Assembly: GCA_032209605.1 (NCBI GenBank)
Contig: JASFXZ010000003.1
Coordinates: 31,956,762 to 32,020,761, forward strand
Length of the DNA: 64,000 nucleotides
From: Mactromeris polynyma
Lineage: Eukaryota > Mollusca > Bivalvia > Venerida > Mactridae
Direction of reading: 5' to 3'
The notes under the pieces were generated by a model. The model was not told the DNA's origin, ran no database searches, and worked only from the letters and a program-made list of their open reading frames with translations. The position numbers and the translations under genes are program-made. Position 1 is the stretch's first letter. Each line of letters begins with the position of its first letter. Of this stretch, positions 1-14,000 are shown piece after piece.

Positions 1-3000
1 AACATTCAAAGAAAAGTTAATCCTGGCTAGAATAATCAAACCATTTCACAAGCAGCTTCAAATGAACTATAAGCTATTAATTTAACTTCCATGAAAATGA
101 GAACTAATTTAAGGTCATTATCGGTAAGACAAATGTCTCCAAGTTAAGGCTAGGGTACAAGGAAACATGGTGAAGATAATCTATTTTGATGCATACCACA
201 AAACAAAGGTCTGCCTTTTATGTTGCCATTTCAAGTAGCTTGTATTAAGACTAGAGTCTCCTGACTAGCAGAGATTTAATTAAAAAGATTTGTTCAGTTA
301 ATTACATGGATGAGATAATAGAATGTTATAACTGCTTGGTTTAATATTGCAGACTCTTTTTTGTTGCATACCAGCAAACTGTAGGACTGGAACAATATAT
401 TACCTATATGCTTTTGTTTAATATTATAATATGAAAAGAAAACACATGGAATGCAAGCAAAAAAGCCCCCAGATCATTTTCTTACACTCAAGGTAAAATA
501 CAATGCCAGTTTCATATCAGTTTAGTGTGAAAGTCCTGTTTGAATGTGTCCTTCCCTTGAGCTACTTATCTCAATTTGCTTATAAAATTTAAACAAACGA
601 ACAATCCAGTTGTATCTCTGACCAAAACAAATCCTAAAAACGCTCAGGGCAATTTATTTGGAAATTAAAATCAAATAAGAAATTGACATTTAGATCAGTA
701 GAAAAATTTGTATTTGCAAATATTTTTTCTATAACAAAGAAATCAATTGTTAAAGAACATGAAGATATAAATTAGAATTATTTTAGACAAATCAAGTCCT
801 CCCTTCTCTAAGCCCACTCATGACCACTTGCTTGTACAGCTTGTCCCATGGTGTATTCCATCTATTGCATCCCTTTTCCCCCTTGTTGACCCCTTTAATT
901 TTCCATTGCTGTTTTTGATAGTCAGTCAGACAATTCCTTACTTCCCCATACCATAGACATTTGCCCTCACACCTCCTCAACTCCTAATGTTTCAAAGATT
1001 GATGTTTCCCTGAGGTCTGAGCGAGGAGGCACAATCTTGTGTACATTGCATTCCTGAAACAACTTTAAACTTTCCACAGGATTAAAGAGTGAAGTCAGTT
1101 GCTGAAAAGGGAAGTAAGTCCGTGTTGAGAAGCAATACCTAAGGAGGAACACCAAGCAATAAAACCAAAGCCTATTGTATTCCATCAACATCATCAAGAG
1201 CCTATTCTCAACAATATCTATTATCTATGGTACTCCAAAATATCGTGGTACTCCCACAAAATGTCATTTGTATGAGCGTTGAAAGGGCTTAAACTAAGGA
1301 AATGCTTTTTTCGCAAGCAAAAAATATATTAATCACTGTCCGTGCTAAAACATAACTCACTAGAATAGGAAACTGTATACTGTAAACAAAGCAGGTATTT
1401 TTGGGATTTGCCTGACAAAAATCTACAAGAGAACATAAAGGTATGATAAGTCAAGCTTGATGAATGATGGCCATTAGTAGCTATCAAACTCATTTGTACC
1501 TCAATCTGATACTATGTACAACACTGTAAAATACTCAAACATTGCGGTTCTTGAATTTCCAGAGACCACTTTCGATGGTCCAGGCCCATGTTGCTGTTCT
1601 TGTAAACTGAAGGAAACATATTGTTGTATGCTTTGATATTAACGGTGTCATGAAAATCCTGTTAGTTTGTAATCCAAGTACTTTCAGGCCACTTACTTGA
1701 GACATTGTCCAGCTGCACTATAATTTCAAAATCTTTGACCTATACCTAATTTATTTGAATTTTAAAGGGAAAAAAACGATGGCAATGAATTGCAGCTTCA
1801 GAAATAATTGTTCACAGTGTGTGATTTTAGTAAACTGGCAAATTCCTAACATTTCAATTGACAGAATGGAAACAAATAAACATTCAGCAAAAGTTTAAAT
1901 TTGAAGGTTTTTCTGCCAGCTTCCAATAAAATTAATATGATACCATTGACCGACGATCATCAATAATCAAATTCGTTATGAATATTGGAAAGCAAGATTT
2001 GTCAGGATCAGTGAATAAGGTTAGGAATGCACACCGGGGTATATCAGATTGGTACTAGATCCCAGGAACCTCTACCCTTCAATCAGTCACTCTGATCAAA
2101 TGTTGGAATGTCTCGAAATGCTTACTAAAAGGCATGGAAGGAAAGAAGGCTGGATGTTGTTGAAATTTGATGAGAAAGCATTGTCAGCATGTTGATTCAG
2201 TTTGACATGAAGTCAGTTACCCACTTAGTTGATCTGTCAGTCAGACAGTATGGTAGCTACAGATAGGTTCATCACGCCTTCCATTAAACCACTTCAGAAA
2301 CATGCGATAGAACGGAACATACCAAACAAGATTTCACAACTAGGGGGTCTATGATGTCACAGTAGGGATTAGATGTGCGATAATGTATTGTTACTGTGTT
2401 GAAAGCTTTGTTGAAATCATTAGATAATGTAATGAAATTATGTTAGATGTTTTCTGTTACAATACAGCTTGCGAGTACATTCCCCAGGGTGAAAACAAAA
2501 CATGTCTATCTGTTTCTTTATACATGTATGCAGATAGATCAGATTAGCTGTCACTCTTTGATTAACACGTATTAGAGAAAAGTTAGATTTAAGTTATATT
2601 AATGATTAACTGTACATTTGTGATGCTGTTAAGCAATATAAAGAAAGCCTGGTAATGATAATGTCTGAGATTCTGAAAATCTGATTATAGTTTTGAATGC
2701 AATAGATAGACAGACATGTGATGCAATTATGTATCAGTGTATCCAAGTTTTAGCATAACATAAGAGGAAATGTAATTTGACAATTCAAGGGCAGCAACTC
2801 TATTGTCTTATATCTACACATATAAACTGCATAATGTGACTGTTTTATATTGACAGAGATTGCAGAAATGCAGATATGCAGAAAACAGAAATAGACAACA
2901 TTATAAGCTTGGCATTGAATGTGCAGTAAGTCTGATTCTGTTTTAGTCTGTTTATTTTTTTGGAATATAATGTCTGCAGCATTAATAACATTTAGAGAAA

Positions 3001-3518
3001 TGAATCATTATCTGTAAAAGTCTGTTAAATGTATAATTCATGTGGATCCGACTGGAATTGCTTCTATCACTTGTCTGGGTAGAATTAATAGATAATGATA
3101 CACTGTCATTCTAAAATTCTGATAATTTCAACTATAAAGCATCTAGATCTGCAGCCTCAAAATGATATATTTTTGTGGCAAAGATCAGAAATTTTATATA
3201 TACCTCAGTAGTATTAATGGATGTATTGCCTGACATTACTGATAATGAAGTAACAGTCATGTAACACTGGGATTACTTGCTAATCTTCTATATATGCAAT
3301 CACTTAATAATTCATTACTGATGAATTCACATAGGAAATGAAATACCAAAAGATTGTTGGCAATGATAGCAGAAAGATTAACATTTTGATACAATTCCCA
3401 AATTCTTAGATACAGTAAAACTTCACACAGAAAATGTCTTATTCTTCCATTACATTAATACAAATAGTTCACAGATAGTACTTCATTATATAAGAATCAA
3501 TTTTAGAATTTTATTAAA
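1..3518. other. Non-coding stretch, nothing recognised
   Basis: AT-rich sequence with no convincing exon, RNA gene or repeat. Short ORFs near 792-1,197 lack splice sites and conserved motifs. A GGGCCTGGACC stretch near 1,580 looks superficially like a PGPG codon run on the minus strand but does not fit the STPG2 frame. Confidence 0.5.
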
Positions 3519-3741
3519 ACAAGAGATGTTTGTAAAACATTATGCTCCCCTGTGACCTTGACCTTTGACACCAAAAGCAATAGGGCTCCTCTGCTACCCA
3601 AGATGAATGTGTGGACCACGTTTGAGGATGATAGGTCAAGGGGTTCTTGAGTTATTGATCGGAAATGAAAAGGTTTACGGACCACAGACGGACATGTGCA
3701 AATCAATATGCCCTCTCTTCTTCGAAGGGGGGCATAAGCAT
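3519..3741 (+). repeat. Dispersed repeat (ACAAGAGATGTTTGT ... CTTCGAAGGGGGGCATAA)
   Basis: A block of about 220 bp with sharp ends: it starts ACAAGAGATGTTTGT, contains TGACCTTGACCTTTGAC, and ends CTTCGAAGGGGGGCATAA. I recognise these signatures from dispersed elements common in bivalve genomic DNA. There is no coding potential and no obvious inverted termini. The short ORFs overlapping it come from the repeat. The family name is not determined. Confidence 0.6.
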
Positions 3742-5269
3742 GTTTTATATTAGTGATTTTGTTTTGGAAGGTGCACATGTAAATCATCATAAACTCACTT
3801 TGAATTACTCTAATACCATGGTATGGTGTATGTTTGATGGAGAAATAAACAAAATATGATAATTAATCATGATATGCAACTAAATTCAATTTTTTTGACA
3901 GATTTGCTTATGCAATACCAGTCCATCAAAAATATCATAAATGTTTATAATTTTATTTCCTGAAATCTGCAGTACAGACTAACATAGCTGCATCATATAA
4001 TGCAGTGCAATCATAAACATCAATTGTCTCATTAAGGTAATTCTTTTTTAGTGAAACGTCATCCTATGTTATAATGTAAAACAATTGGGGTTTTCGGTGC
4101 AGCCGTACTAACATGCTTTGCTATTTGCATATCAGTGTTGTGTAAACCAATCAAATCTTACGTTAACCACCAAGGCAGTTTCTCTTCAACCAAACAACGA
4201 TTGTAACCTGGACGCGGATTAGTTAACATTTAGATAAAGACTACGTTACCTTACCAAAATCCATTGAATTTCGGTGAATTTATCGAAATCCATTTTGGAT
4301 CTGGAGTGACCAGTGACCAGCAATCGTAACATCTCGGCATTTTTTTATGTTGCACAACTAAATCTTAACCTTCAAATTCCGCCGACCATCTTTTTAAAAA
4401 TATTTCTTGTTTTAAAATATATTGCAAAAATAAAATCATGAAAGGATAACATAGATTATATTTATTATCATAATCAAGTATAGATTTTAAGTACATAAAC
4501 CATTTTTAAAGAAGTCAGTATTTCAGTGTACTAAATTAATATTTTCTAAGATCATTTAATTAAAGTTGTAGGGAGTTCTAACTCGTGTAGTTAGAGCCCG
4601 AGTCAAAATAGAAGTAATATCATCCCTATGATTTTCATGGAGTTTTGGAGATATTACTTCCGTCAACTGAAATTGATATTGCAAATTGAACAGTTATGCA
4701 TATGATGTACTTGGATAATTTATTTGTTACTCTTTGGCCATTTTGAATTAAGATTTCGAGAAAGTTACTACAAAGTTGTATGCAATTTATTCCGGTCAAA
4801 AAGGCAAGATTAATACAAGCACATAATTGTATTGAATCAATATTTGTCTGCAGATCAAACATGTTCAATCACCATGTAGGATACATCATCACTAGACTAA
4901 TCTTTCATTTATCTCTTAAAATATAATAAATTAAATGCATAGCACAATTTCCTTGTCATCAATTTTCTCTACATTCCTATCATTGGATAAAACTTCATCT
5001 TGTATCTGTGTTACAGACAGATTGAATTTGAAAATTTGTTCTAATAATAGTTTTATGCACAGTCATCTAGTCATGACTTAACTATAAATGGCTCTTTATT
5101 ACAAACAATTTCAACCATTTAACTTTGACTGCTGCAATATTAGGAAACCAATGACAGAGAGTTTAAGATGGTAGCTTATTAAATATATATATGAGCTGTT
5201 GCATGACAAAACCACTGTCACTAATACAGGTTTTGTTGTGGAAGCTAACATACATGTATCAGCTTGTTA
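3742..5269. other. Non-coding stretch, nothing recognised
   Basis: AT-rich sequence with no exon-like ORF flanked by splice signals and no clear repeat structure. Confidence 0.45.
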
Positions 5270-5565
5270 AAACAACAACATAGTCCGCATGACTGCTAAT
5301 TTAGAGATCAAGGGTTTGAACCCATGCGAGGCGCACAACTGTTTTTCGAAGACAATGTGACTGAAGATAATGCATCCAACGTCATTTGTCCTCCACCTCC
5401 TGACTCCGATTTATGTGGGTGAGTTGTCAGTTGCTTGCGGAGGAGCAAGCTTAAGTACTGTTTGGTATCCCAGAAGTACTGGTTAAGTCAACCGACTGCC
5501 ATATGTAACTGAAAGTACTGCTGAGAAATGGTGTAAAGCACATTACGCACATTTGGCAATTTGCA
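5270..5565 (+). repeat. tRNA-derived SINE
   Basis: The head (about 5,281-5,325) resembles a degenerate tRNA gene, with a B-box-like GGGTTTGAACCC. The body contains TGACTCCGATTTATGTGGG, a tract about AGTACTGGTTAAGTCAACCG, and ends with GAGAAATGGTGTAAAGCAC, close to the AACGGCGTTAAAC-type tails of molluscan SINEs. The order of tRNA head, conserved central domain and tail is typical of a SINE; the family is from memory and was not searched. The short minus-strand ORF over it is not a gene. Confidence 0.6.
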
Positions 5566-8500
5566 GGAGCTCTTTTTAGTTGACCTGAACAATGTACAGA
5601 AAATGACCATTTGCTTGTTTGATAGAACTTATCTATCTCAACAGACATGCAATATTAATTGAACTAGCACTTAAATAGATAAAAATCTGTGTTTTATAAT
5701 CAAACTTAAATAGAGTGGTTTAAGAATTATTACAATGGCGGCAGAGAATTATCATTTAAATGTCAAAATAATCACTGCATAATTATATTTGAGGTGGGTA
5801 GTTCTAACTGCCATGTTTAACTGACAGTCATTATGTAGCTTGGTTGATCAAGACCAGATTTTCAAATTTTGTAAATAAGTCTCCATAAATCTATCACATA
5901 CATCATTCATGTCTGATCTTTATAGCCTTCCAGTCATTACCTATAAAAGTTAACTTTATATCACAGAAGACAGTGAATTGTAGGTAAATTTAAAGGTAGC
6001 CCCACTGGCTGCCACAGTTGTTTTCTCATACAAACTGTACTCATTGTGTAATAACCATGTCTGACAAACATTTATGAGATTACAAAGTAGTTTTCATGCT
6101 AAATTACTGTAATTACGTTCAACTAATGCTGTAAAACATTTACGTCAAATTTCGTTATTTTCTGTCATAAATTTTGACATTTTCAAACATGTTGGGAAAG
6201 TATAAAATTACAATGTATTTGACAAATTATAAAAGAAACTGTCACATCAATGTTAAAGTTTGAACAACACATTGGAATTGTCAATCAGTCAATAACTTAA
6301 GTTGTTATTGTACGAGACAAACATCACATTGCATCAAGTAAAAATCCCTTACTTGATAACTAGGCAGGATGTTATGCAAAATCTTCATATGCATGCAATA
6401 ACAATCTTATCATTCACAACAGCAAACAAAATATTAACAATAACATTCTTAAATGATAGGCTTGAAGTGAAAGAATTAGTGGGTACCCATGGTGACATGA
6501 GTGGTATTCAAATGGACCAGTTGTGAAATAAATGGTGGTCACTGATTCATACAATTTAGTCACTTACATGAAGAGACCTTGGTTAAAAGATTAAGTACAA
6601 ATTGTATTGTAAATCTGTGAAATAATCTAGCAGATAACAAGATGTACACTATGCTTGTTTCAAGTCTGATAGAGAACAGTCAGAGCACTGGAAGTTGAAG
6701 TGGTTCTGTTAATTGATTTAATAAAGCTTTTAAATATCAGAGAAAAGTACAAAAGGAAGGCGATTTTTCTTATTATCCGAATAATTAAGATATTTAGACC
6801 TTGAAGATTACGCAGTTACTTACAGGATAAAGTAACACAATAAGAAACATATCGCTTTCACTAACAAGTTCATCCTTTTGTAGCTTAATGATTTTCTTTG
6901 TAAATGAAAAACATCGTCTTGAATCCATGACTGAAGTCGGAGGCGTAAAGGCTCATCCTTGTGTTTAACAAAGTGGTTTTTTTCTCAGGATATCACTGTC
7001 TGCCAGAGTACTCCAGCCATATTGTGGATATGTCAGCTTAAATGAATGTAATTTTCATATGAAATAAATAGATACACAGACGTTCTGACCAGGATATGAT
7101 GGGGGATAATTTTACCAAACTTCCGATATGAGAATTATAAGAATGGCGACAAATGTAATTGGAAAGCAAGCTGGAAAACAGAGAAAATGAATGTAAAATT
7201 TACATACTTTTTATGATACTGTTTATCATGTTTGATATATGGATCAATGTTAATATACTGTCTATATATGATATAATAATTGTAAGACTCCAGAATTATT
7301 ACTGTATAATGAAGACAGAACAAACAATTGAATCTGACTTTCAGAGATATAACCAAAACTTGATCAATATAGAACTATTAAATCACAGAACCTTTACACA
7401 GAACAGGTCTATTTCTATGTAAACATTCATGTTCCTTGTATGCCTTATACAATTAGGAGTCATGATGTCGACAGAATGCATTGTACTCCCAAAACAGCTC
7501 TGTAGCCAATAATATTAAAATCATGTTCTCTCTCTATTACAATAATAAACACACACGTTTTTTTATGACCTCTAAGATAAAAGTTCTTAGACTATTATTC
7601 TTACTAAAGTTTAAACTGCAGACCCATGCATGATGAGATGTCCAAACATTAAATGCAGCACTTTGTAACAGTCTAGTGACTACAATCAGTGAAACAGAAT
7701 TTGGAGCATAGGCAATGTTCATGAATTTATTTTTTACCAACATATAAAAGTATTACAAACACACTCATTTATTTATCCATTAAGTATCATGTTTTATCGT
7801 TTATAAAGTGGTTGTCATAACAAAGTGATTCTTACAGGATCACCTAGACCTCCTCCAATCAACATGGTGTGTAACAATTAATACTGAATAAAATACTGAC
7901 ATTCAGATAAGAATGTTGACTTCCTACAAGAAATGAAAGAAAACAGTGAAATTCTTGCTGCCATTAGATTATCAAGCCTGCACTTGTGGTTCCTGAATCC
8001 CTCTTTGTTCACTGCTAAACATTTGGCAAGCCTGTAACCAATACATAGTGTTCTGTTTTATATTGCGTAATCTTAGCAAGCACAGTCTGAATAACGTCAT
8101 ACATGTCAGAGTCAAGATCCGGATTCCTACGAATTCGTGGAATGGTGCAAGATAAAACTTTCGTACAAATTTTCCTATTTGTTCAAGACATTGATATTCA
8201 ACAGATTACCAATGTTGGTTGGTTACCAGAGGACTTGGGTATGAAATAAAGTACCAAGTTCTGGTAGTTACTGTCACAAACTGCAATGAAGATATTTAAC
8301 TGTACGAAATCCAACACTCACAACTACTTACACAGTCTTGTAACAACATGTGTGTTCTATTTTGCAGGCTGGTATAAATGATAAAATACATTTATTTATC
8401 TGATGTTTATCATTATTAAAGGTATACAAGATACTATTAATACACAATCAGATAGGTCGGTGTTTCCAATGCATTTCTCAAGATACAGTGAAAATTCCTA

Positions 8501-8889
8501 TTGCATATTACAGACAAGTAAAGAATTAATATAAAATCATCTTGACATTTAATGGATGCAATTAACAGTGCACCCTATCATCCACACATAAACATATAAA
8601 GTTATTATGTCGGTATGATGGTATTTATTATAAGTAAGTAAGTGGTTGGGGTCTCCAAGCTATGCTCTTTGCATACTCTTCCTGTACTAGTTAAGCAAGG
8701 TACAAAATGCAAATATTATTGAACAATACCTTTCGGCAGTACCTGGTATAATAAAACTGATACATCTCTTGATCATAAAATAGTTTATTACAACACAATT
8801 TGGAAAGAAGTGTTATATTGAAAACTGATTTCATAATGGTTGTCTTCAATCAGTTGATATCACTAATTTATATTTAGTAACTTGACTAA
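5566..8889. other. Non-coding stretch, nothing recognised
   Basis: No conserved coding, RNA or repeat signal. Overlapping 73- and 87-codon ORFs on opposite strands near 7,135-7,422 are low-complexity and AT-driven. Confidence 0.45.
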
Positions 8890-9626
8890 ATGTCACACGA
8901 TCAACAATGTAAAATATGTTTATTTGACAATAAAGAATCTATTTATCTTAACAAGTTCTCATTGTATTCTATTTCAGTGCCAATTTATCACAGACTGCCA
9001 GACAATCGCACAACGCTTGTCAATAGAAAGAACCATTTGCACCACATCAGAACATTATTCTTAGGTAAAAAAAGCTCCAGTACTTTAATCAAGCATGCCG
9101 TAAAGATAAATGCTATCAGTCATGTATCAAGCAAAGCAACATGTCTGAGGAAGCTTGAAGGATTGTTACAAGTAAGGTCACCCACTTATATTCAAGTTAT
9201 ATATCAAATTTTCATAATAATTAATATTTAAATTTAAAACTGGACAAGAAGTATATGATATACAATGAATATTTGAAATTAAGATGATACAAAATGACAC
9301 TTTCAAGTATGTTGTGTTTACTATGGATGGTCAGACAGGTCAAGAGCTAAATATACCAAATAACTGATAATTTGATGGTTTTAATGAACACAGATCATCC
9401 GGATCATGTCCAGTCTTGCAGTATAAAACCCCCACAGACTGATAGATCTCATTGTTATTGTAACAATCAAGTCAATTGAGAGAATCTTCAACCATGTAAA
9501 ATTGGTATAAACTATATAACACTCAAGATGTTAAGCAGTTTGTTTTATTTATTTCAGTCATTAAAAATCTGGACAGATATCCGAAGATCTAAATGGAGCA
9601 CAGTCTCGCTGATAAAATTATGGTGA
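8890..9626 (+). CDS. Candidate two-exon gene, unknown product (116 aa)
   Basis: I do not recognise this protein. An ATG at 8,890 opens a frame to 9,171, which ends at a strong donor (TTACAA|GTAAGG). After a 386-bp intron, an acceptor TTATTTCAG precedes 9,558-9,626, which stays in frame and ends in TGA (...SLKIWTDIRRSKW...LIKLW). Alternatively the first exon may begin at 8,978 after TCTATTTCAG, as an internal exon of a longer gene. The product is basic, rich in His, Arg and Lys, with one CKIC pair near the start and no membrane segment. Matching splice sites and preserved phase are the only support; no family motif is visible. It could be a chance assembly in AT-rich DNA or a lineage-specific gene. 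Confidence 0.25.
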
Positions 9627-9639
9627 CTGTTCAATGTTG

Positions 9640-10023
9640 CCATAGACAGGCCTTTCCATATAAGCATTAATGTGCAATCATTAATCATTCTACATGTCAC
9701 AAGCTGACAAACACAAAGAGACATTTGCAGATATTACAAACTAAACAATTGGCATTCTATCTCAAAGATCGTATGACCATAGATAGTTTTACAATACCTA
9801 ACATAAATATGCAAGAAAAGCAGACATTCAGATGGGCTATAAACAACTTAATACATTAGAACTGTACTATAGAAGCAACAAAACAGCCACAAGTGGTCAA
9901 GTGGTTAGCCAGATACCAGAACCAGTCAAGTTCTCTATAAACTTCCCCACTCATTTATCAGAGAAGAAGAATCTGACAGTCAAATTTATTTTGTATGAAG
10001 TACCAGGCATGGACAAGCAGTAA
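9640..10023 (+). other. Unassigned open stretches, possibly a decayed coding region
   Basis: Three frames are open in succession on the plus strand: about 9,640-9,710, 9,690-9,860, and a 63-codon ORF at 9,832-10,023. The last contains FSINFPTHLSEKKNLTVKF and looks less low-complexity than most ORFs here. No splice pair joins them cleanly and no family is recognised. A frameshifted pseudogene or transposon remnant is possible, as is chance. Confidence 0.2.
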
Positions 10024-10640
10024 GGGTGCAAAGAGCACTGGTTTTATGGCTAAAAGGCATTTTTATGTGAATTCTATGGCTGATAAAATTTGAAACAAAC
10101 ACATGAAAATCATTGGGTCTGTACAATGGTAGAGATACTGAGTGTCAGAGAGTAAAATATAATGACTGTTGCGAATGTGAGCCAGCATTAAGCTCTGTGT
10201 TTCTGGACATTATTGGCAATCGTTTCCTTCCCAAGCATTAGACAGAATGCACATCATTCATACCACACAACTGTAAATGACCGGTGCTACAGATGTATGC
10301 ATTAATGACACTATAGAAATATGATTTATATGGGAAATGTTCAATTCCAACAGAACACTGGACACTGAAGAATGGTGGGGCATCCATAGCGTATGCCTAC
10401 CAACAATCTCCGTTATAGGAACAAGACATGATATTCCCAGCAATCTATTATTAATTGTGTTTTGATAATCAGTAGAAGTGTTATGGAATGTGCGTGACAG
10501 TGTACAACAGATTGCATCAAATATGTCTGCCATCAGCATGTGAACTTGACATTTTTGTCAGTTATCCGAGCTAATTCAATACCGTCATTGTAACTAACAG
10601 TATATCAAATCAGAATGAAATGACTGAACAGAATAGAATT

Positions 10641-10661
10641 GAGCTAGCTAGCTAGCTAGCT
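10641..10661. repeat. (GCTA)n microsatellite
   Basis: Five consecutive GCTA units, self-complementary as AGCT. Confidence 0.85.
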
Positions 10662-10937
10662 GACAGTTAGATGTGGAGTAAATATATCTGATTGGTTCTT
10701 GAAGTACTGGACTCTGGTCTTAGTTTCAGTACAACTTCCAAGTAGGGGCATATTGGATTACAGTAAGCTAAAATGGAGAAATTAAATTCTTGGCATAAAA
10801 TGCATGCAGTCACAAATATAAACTTGGTTGTACACGAAGACTGAAGTAAGTAGTGGTGGATGTATGATAGACTGGTGCTGATATTCACTCTTCATTATTC
10901 CTCTACTGGCAAATATTGAATTTGTAAAGCTAAAATC

Positions 10938-11036
10938 GTGAATTCACGATTTCAACTTCACAAATTCATGATTTCAACTTCACAAATTCATGATTTCAAC
11001 TTCACAAATTCATGATTTCAACTTCACAAATTCAAT
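10938..11036. repeat. 22-bp tandem repeat, about 4 copies
   Basis: The unit is approximately ATTTCAACTTCACAAATTCA plus TG, repeated about four times. The flanks (CGTGAATTCACGA at the left edge) form a small palindrome. Confidence 0.85.
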
Positions 11037-14000
11037 ATTTTCTAGGAGAGAAAGAATGAAGTGTGAAAGTCGCCACCAATCTCTCCATCTTTCGTTGGAT
11101 TGACACTGTTCATACTGCAACTACATAATTTTGAATGAACAAACCACAAATTGCAAACTAAAGAGTTTCAAATTCAACTTAAAAACTTAAAGCTATAGTC
11201 AGTATTGAAAAGTGATGCACCATTTAGATTTGACATGAAATGAACAGTAAAAGTTTATAAAAAAAAACTACAACCATTTGGTAAAGCCATTAAGTTATCA
11301 TTACATTAACCAGCTGAATGAATTTCTGAAATGACAAATTCATTCACATAAAAAACTTAAACATAAAAGAGATGTGTACAATTAAGTAAGAGATGAGAAC
11401 TGAAAGCGAAGACTGCAGTTATTAAATAAGAGTGTATCATGTTTCAACCAGTAAGGTCAAACTTCTATACATTGGGCAGACAAAAATACAATAACAATAT
11501 ATTGTATGACTAAAATTGGTAAATAATCTTTGAATGCTAGGGTACTATAAATAATTATTTTTATCCTGTGAAGATAAATTTTCATTTCCATAATGATTAC
11601 AACTACAAGTAATTATGGATAATTGTAGGTTCAATTGGCAATCATTTCAATATTTTATGTACCTAACATACCAAAACACTTGAAATAAGCTTTGCTACAG
11701 AAGTCATGAAAAGAACATCAAAATTCCTAACTATCAATATAAAATCATGCGGAGGAAACTTTCTCCAAGTGTTTCTACACAGACAATTGTAGATGACAGT
11801 TTTTCTTTTCAAAGAGGCATCATTTCCTTTAATGGCTACTTTCCCCTGTAATTTGTGATTTCCTATTGATTTAAACAAACTTTCTAAATCATGAAATTGC
11901 CCGGCAATGGAATAATGAATCGCAAAATTGCTCCAGGATTGAAACTGGATGCCGATTGTCTTAACATGATGTCATTTAGATGATTCTCTTATCTGTAAAT
12001 ACATTATAGAACAATATTAAATGAATGAGACATAATCACTGAGTTATACTATAACCAATTATAAATTCATGTCTCCGGTAAAAAAGCATACAATTCTGTC
12101 TATGGTTGCAATCAGAATCATGACAAAAAATAAACATGAAAGGATACAGGAATATCTGTGTTCCTACTTCTGTACTCGAGTTTTAATATGAGATTGGTTT
12201 GGTCCATATGATATAAGCTAACTTTTCCCTTGGGGAGCGCCACTAACCAGACATTCCCCGAAACATTAGATAAACTGAATCATCTCTATTGGTCAGTTAT
12301 ACAGTGTAATATAACATATTGCTTCTTTGTATCTGCGTAAAATAGCATTGTTGTCTTTTTATGTATAATGTTTGATTGCGAATGATGAAATCGTAATTAA
12401 CTCAATAATCCCTAACGAGGTTCAGTGAGTAGACAGACGAGGGATATTCATGAAGCTCAAAGTGTATTATCAACCATCTGATTATGTCAATATAAATGAT
12501 ACAACCAATAATTATCTACCATATCAAAGGCAAAATTAAGTACAATTAAGCAATATTTAGTACAATTTCAATCAAAGGGAAGCAACTCTTAACATCTTAT
12601 TACCACTGGGCTGTATGCTATTAGCATGCGAATAGAGGTTTAATGAAATTGACATGACCACCAAAAATGACAGTTTTAGGCAGTTTTCATGGAATTTAAA
12701 TGGGTAGAAAGGAAATTGTTTCTGAGACAGGAATTATTTATGGCTTTCTATCATGATAACTAAAAATTCCTAATATCAGCATCATGAACTATGAATGACT
12801 TATAGAATATTTTTCATTGTTACAATTAAACAATGAAGATGATATTGTGAATTCAATTATAAAATATGATTTAAAAATCTACAATTTAAGTAGACATCGC
12901 TGATCATACTATAGTCACATAAATTCAAGTCAATTGTATATAAAGATGAATTATCATCCTGAAACAAATAAAAGCTTTTGTCATTCTAAACAGACAGAAT
13001 GATTTTATTTCATCTCCAGATATTGAATATGTCATTGAAAAAAAATAGGACCCTATATTTAACAGGAAATGCATTTAAATTGACTTAATGAAATAAATAT
13101 GTGAAGATATTTAGCCGAGAGAAAAAGTTTAATCAAATGAGATATCAGGAATATCAAGTGATTCTGACAATATTTTGAAATTTCACAGCATTTTGTGCGA
13201 ATGTCAAAGTGGAGACTGACAGCTACCAGCATGGAGACATCACATGATATCTCAACAGACACCCCATGTGACAGGTCATGTGATCAGAGTAGAAAGAACA
13301 ATGGCCATCATGAAAGCACTTGACAAACTAATTGAGACGGGACACTTCAGATAGCTGGGAAACACTTTAATAATTACAATATCTTGAAGAACAACTATTG
13401 TAATTCACAAAAATGAAGAAATAATTTCCAAGCTGAAGCAAACTAAACCAATATATCTTTTATAATTATTACTGACTGGACGTTAAACATAACTAATCAT
13501 TTTAAGGACCCCAGCTATTATGTATGTGAAAGTAATAGCAAACAATGACCATCTTAAAATAAAAAATCCCAAAATTTTATATGTACTTTCTCCAAACAAA
13601 AAAATAAATGTGTAGGCTAGGAGAATATTGATGCTTGTTAAAGTCTAATATAATTAGTCGTAACAAAATTGTAGTAATAAACAGGCTGATAACAGGCTTT
13701 GTGTCCGATGAAGAGATTGGTAAGAGATCTTCAGACAAAAGAATGAGATTTGCATCCCTTTATGTCATGATAACACTACCATGGACTAACAAGTAACACT
13801 TATATAAACAGATAATTATGTAACAAAGAACATTATGATTCCACAAAATACAGCAAAACTTAATAATGTATATGTACTGATATTATTACTGATAAAATAT
13901 GTAAATTCATAACTCAAGGTAAACTCTCCAATACCGCAAAAACAGTTAAGAACAAATTTATGTCTGATCAGAATTTGAGCACAAAGGCTACACTTGTGAT

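Noticed and set aside
1545..1612. Final STPG2-like exon containing GPGP on the minus strand
   Set aside because: With the required phase 0 the sequence reads FTRTATWAWTIE..., losing the PG motif, and it is 18 kb away. The PG-containing frame does not fit the donor phase.
3503..3859. Small genes on either strand
   Set aside because: They lie within the dispersed repeat at 3,519-3,741.
7135..7422. Overlapping 73- and 87-codon ORFs
   Set aside because: AT-driven, Ile/Asn/Tyr-rich, opposite strands, no splice signals or motifs.
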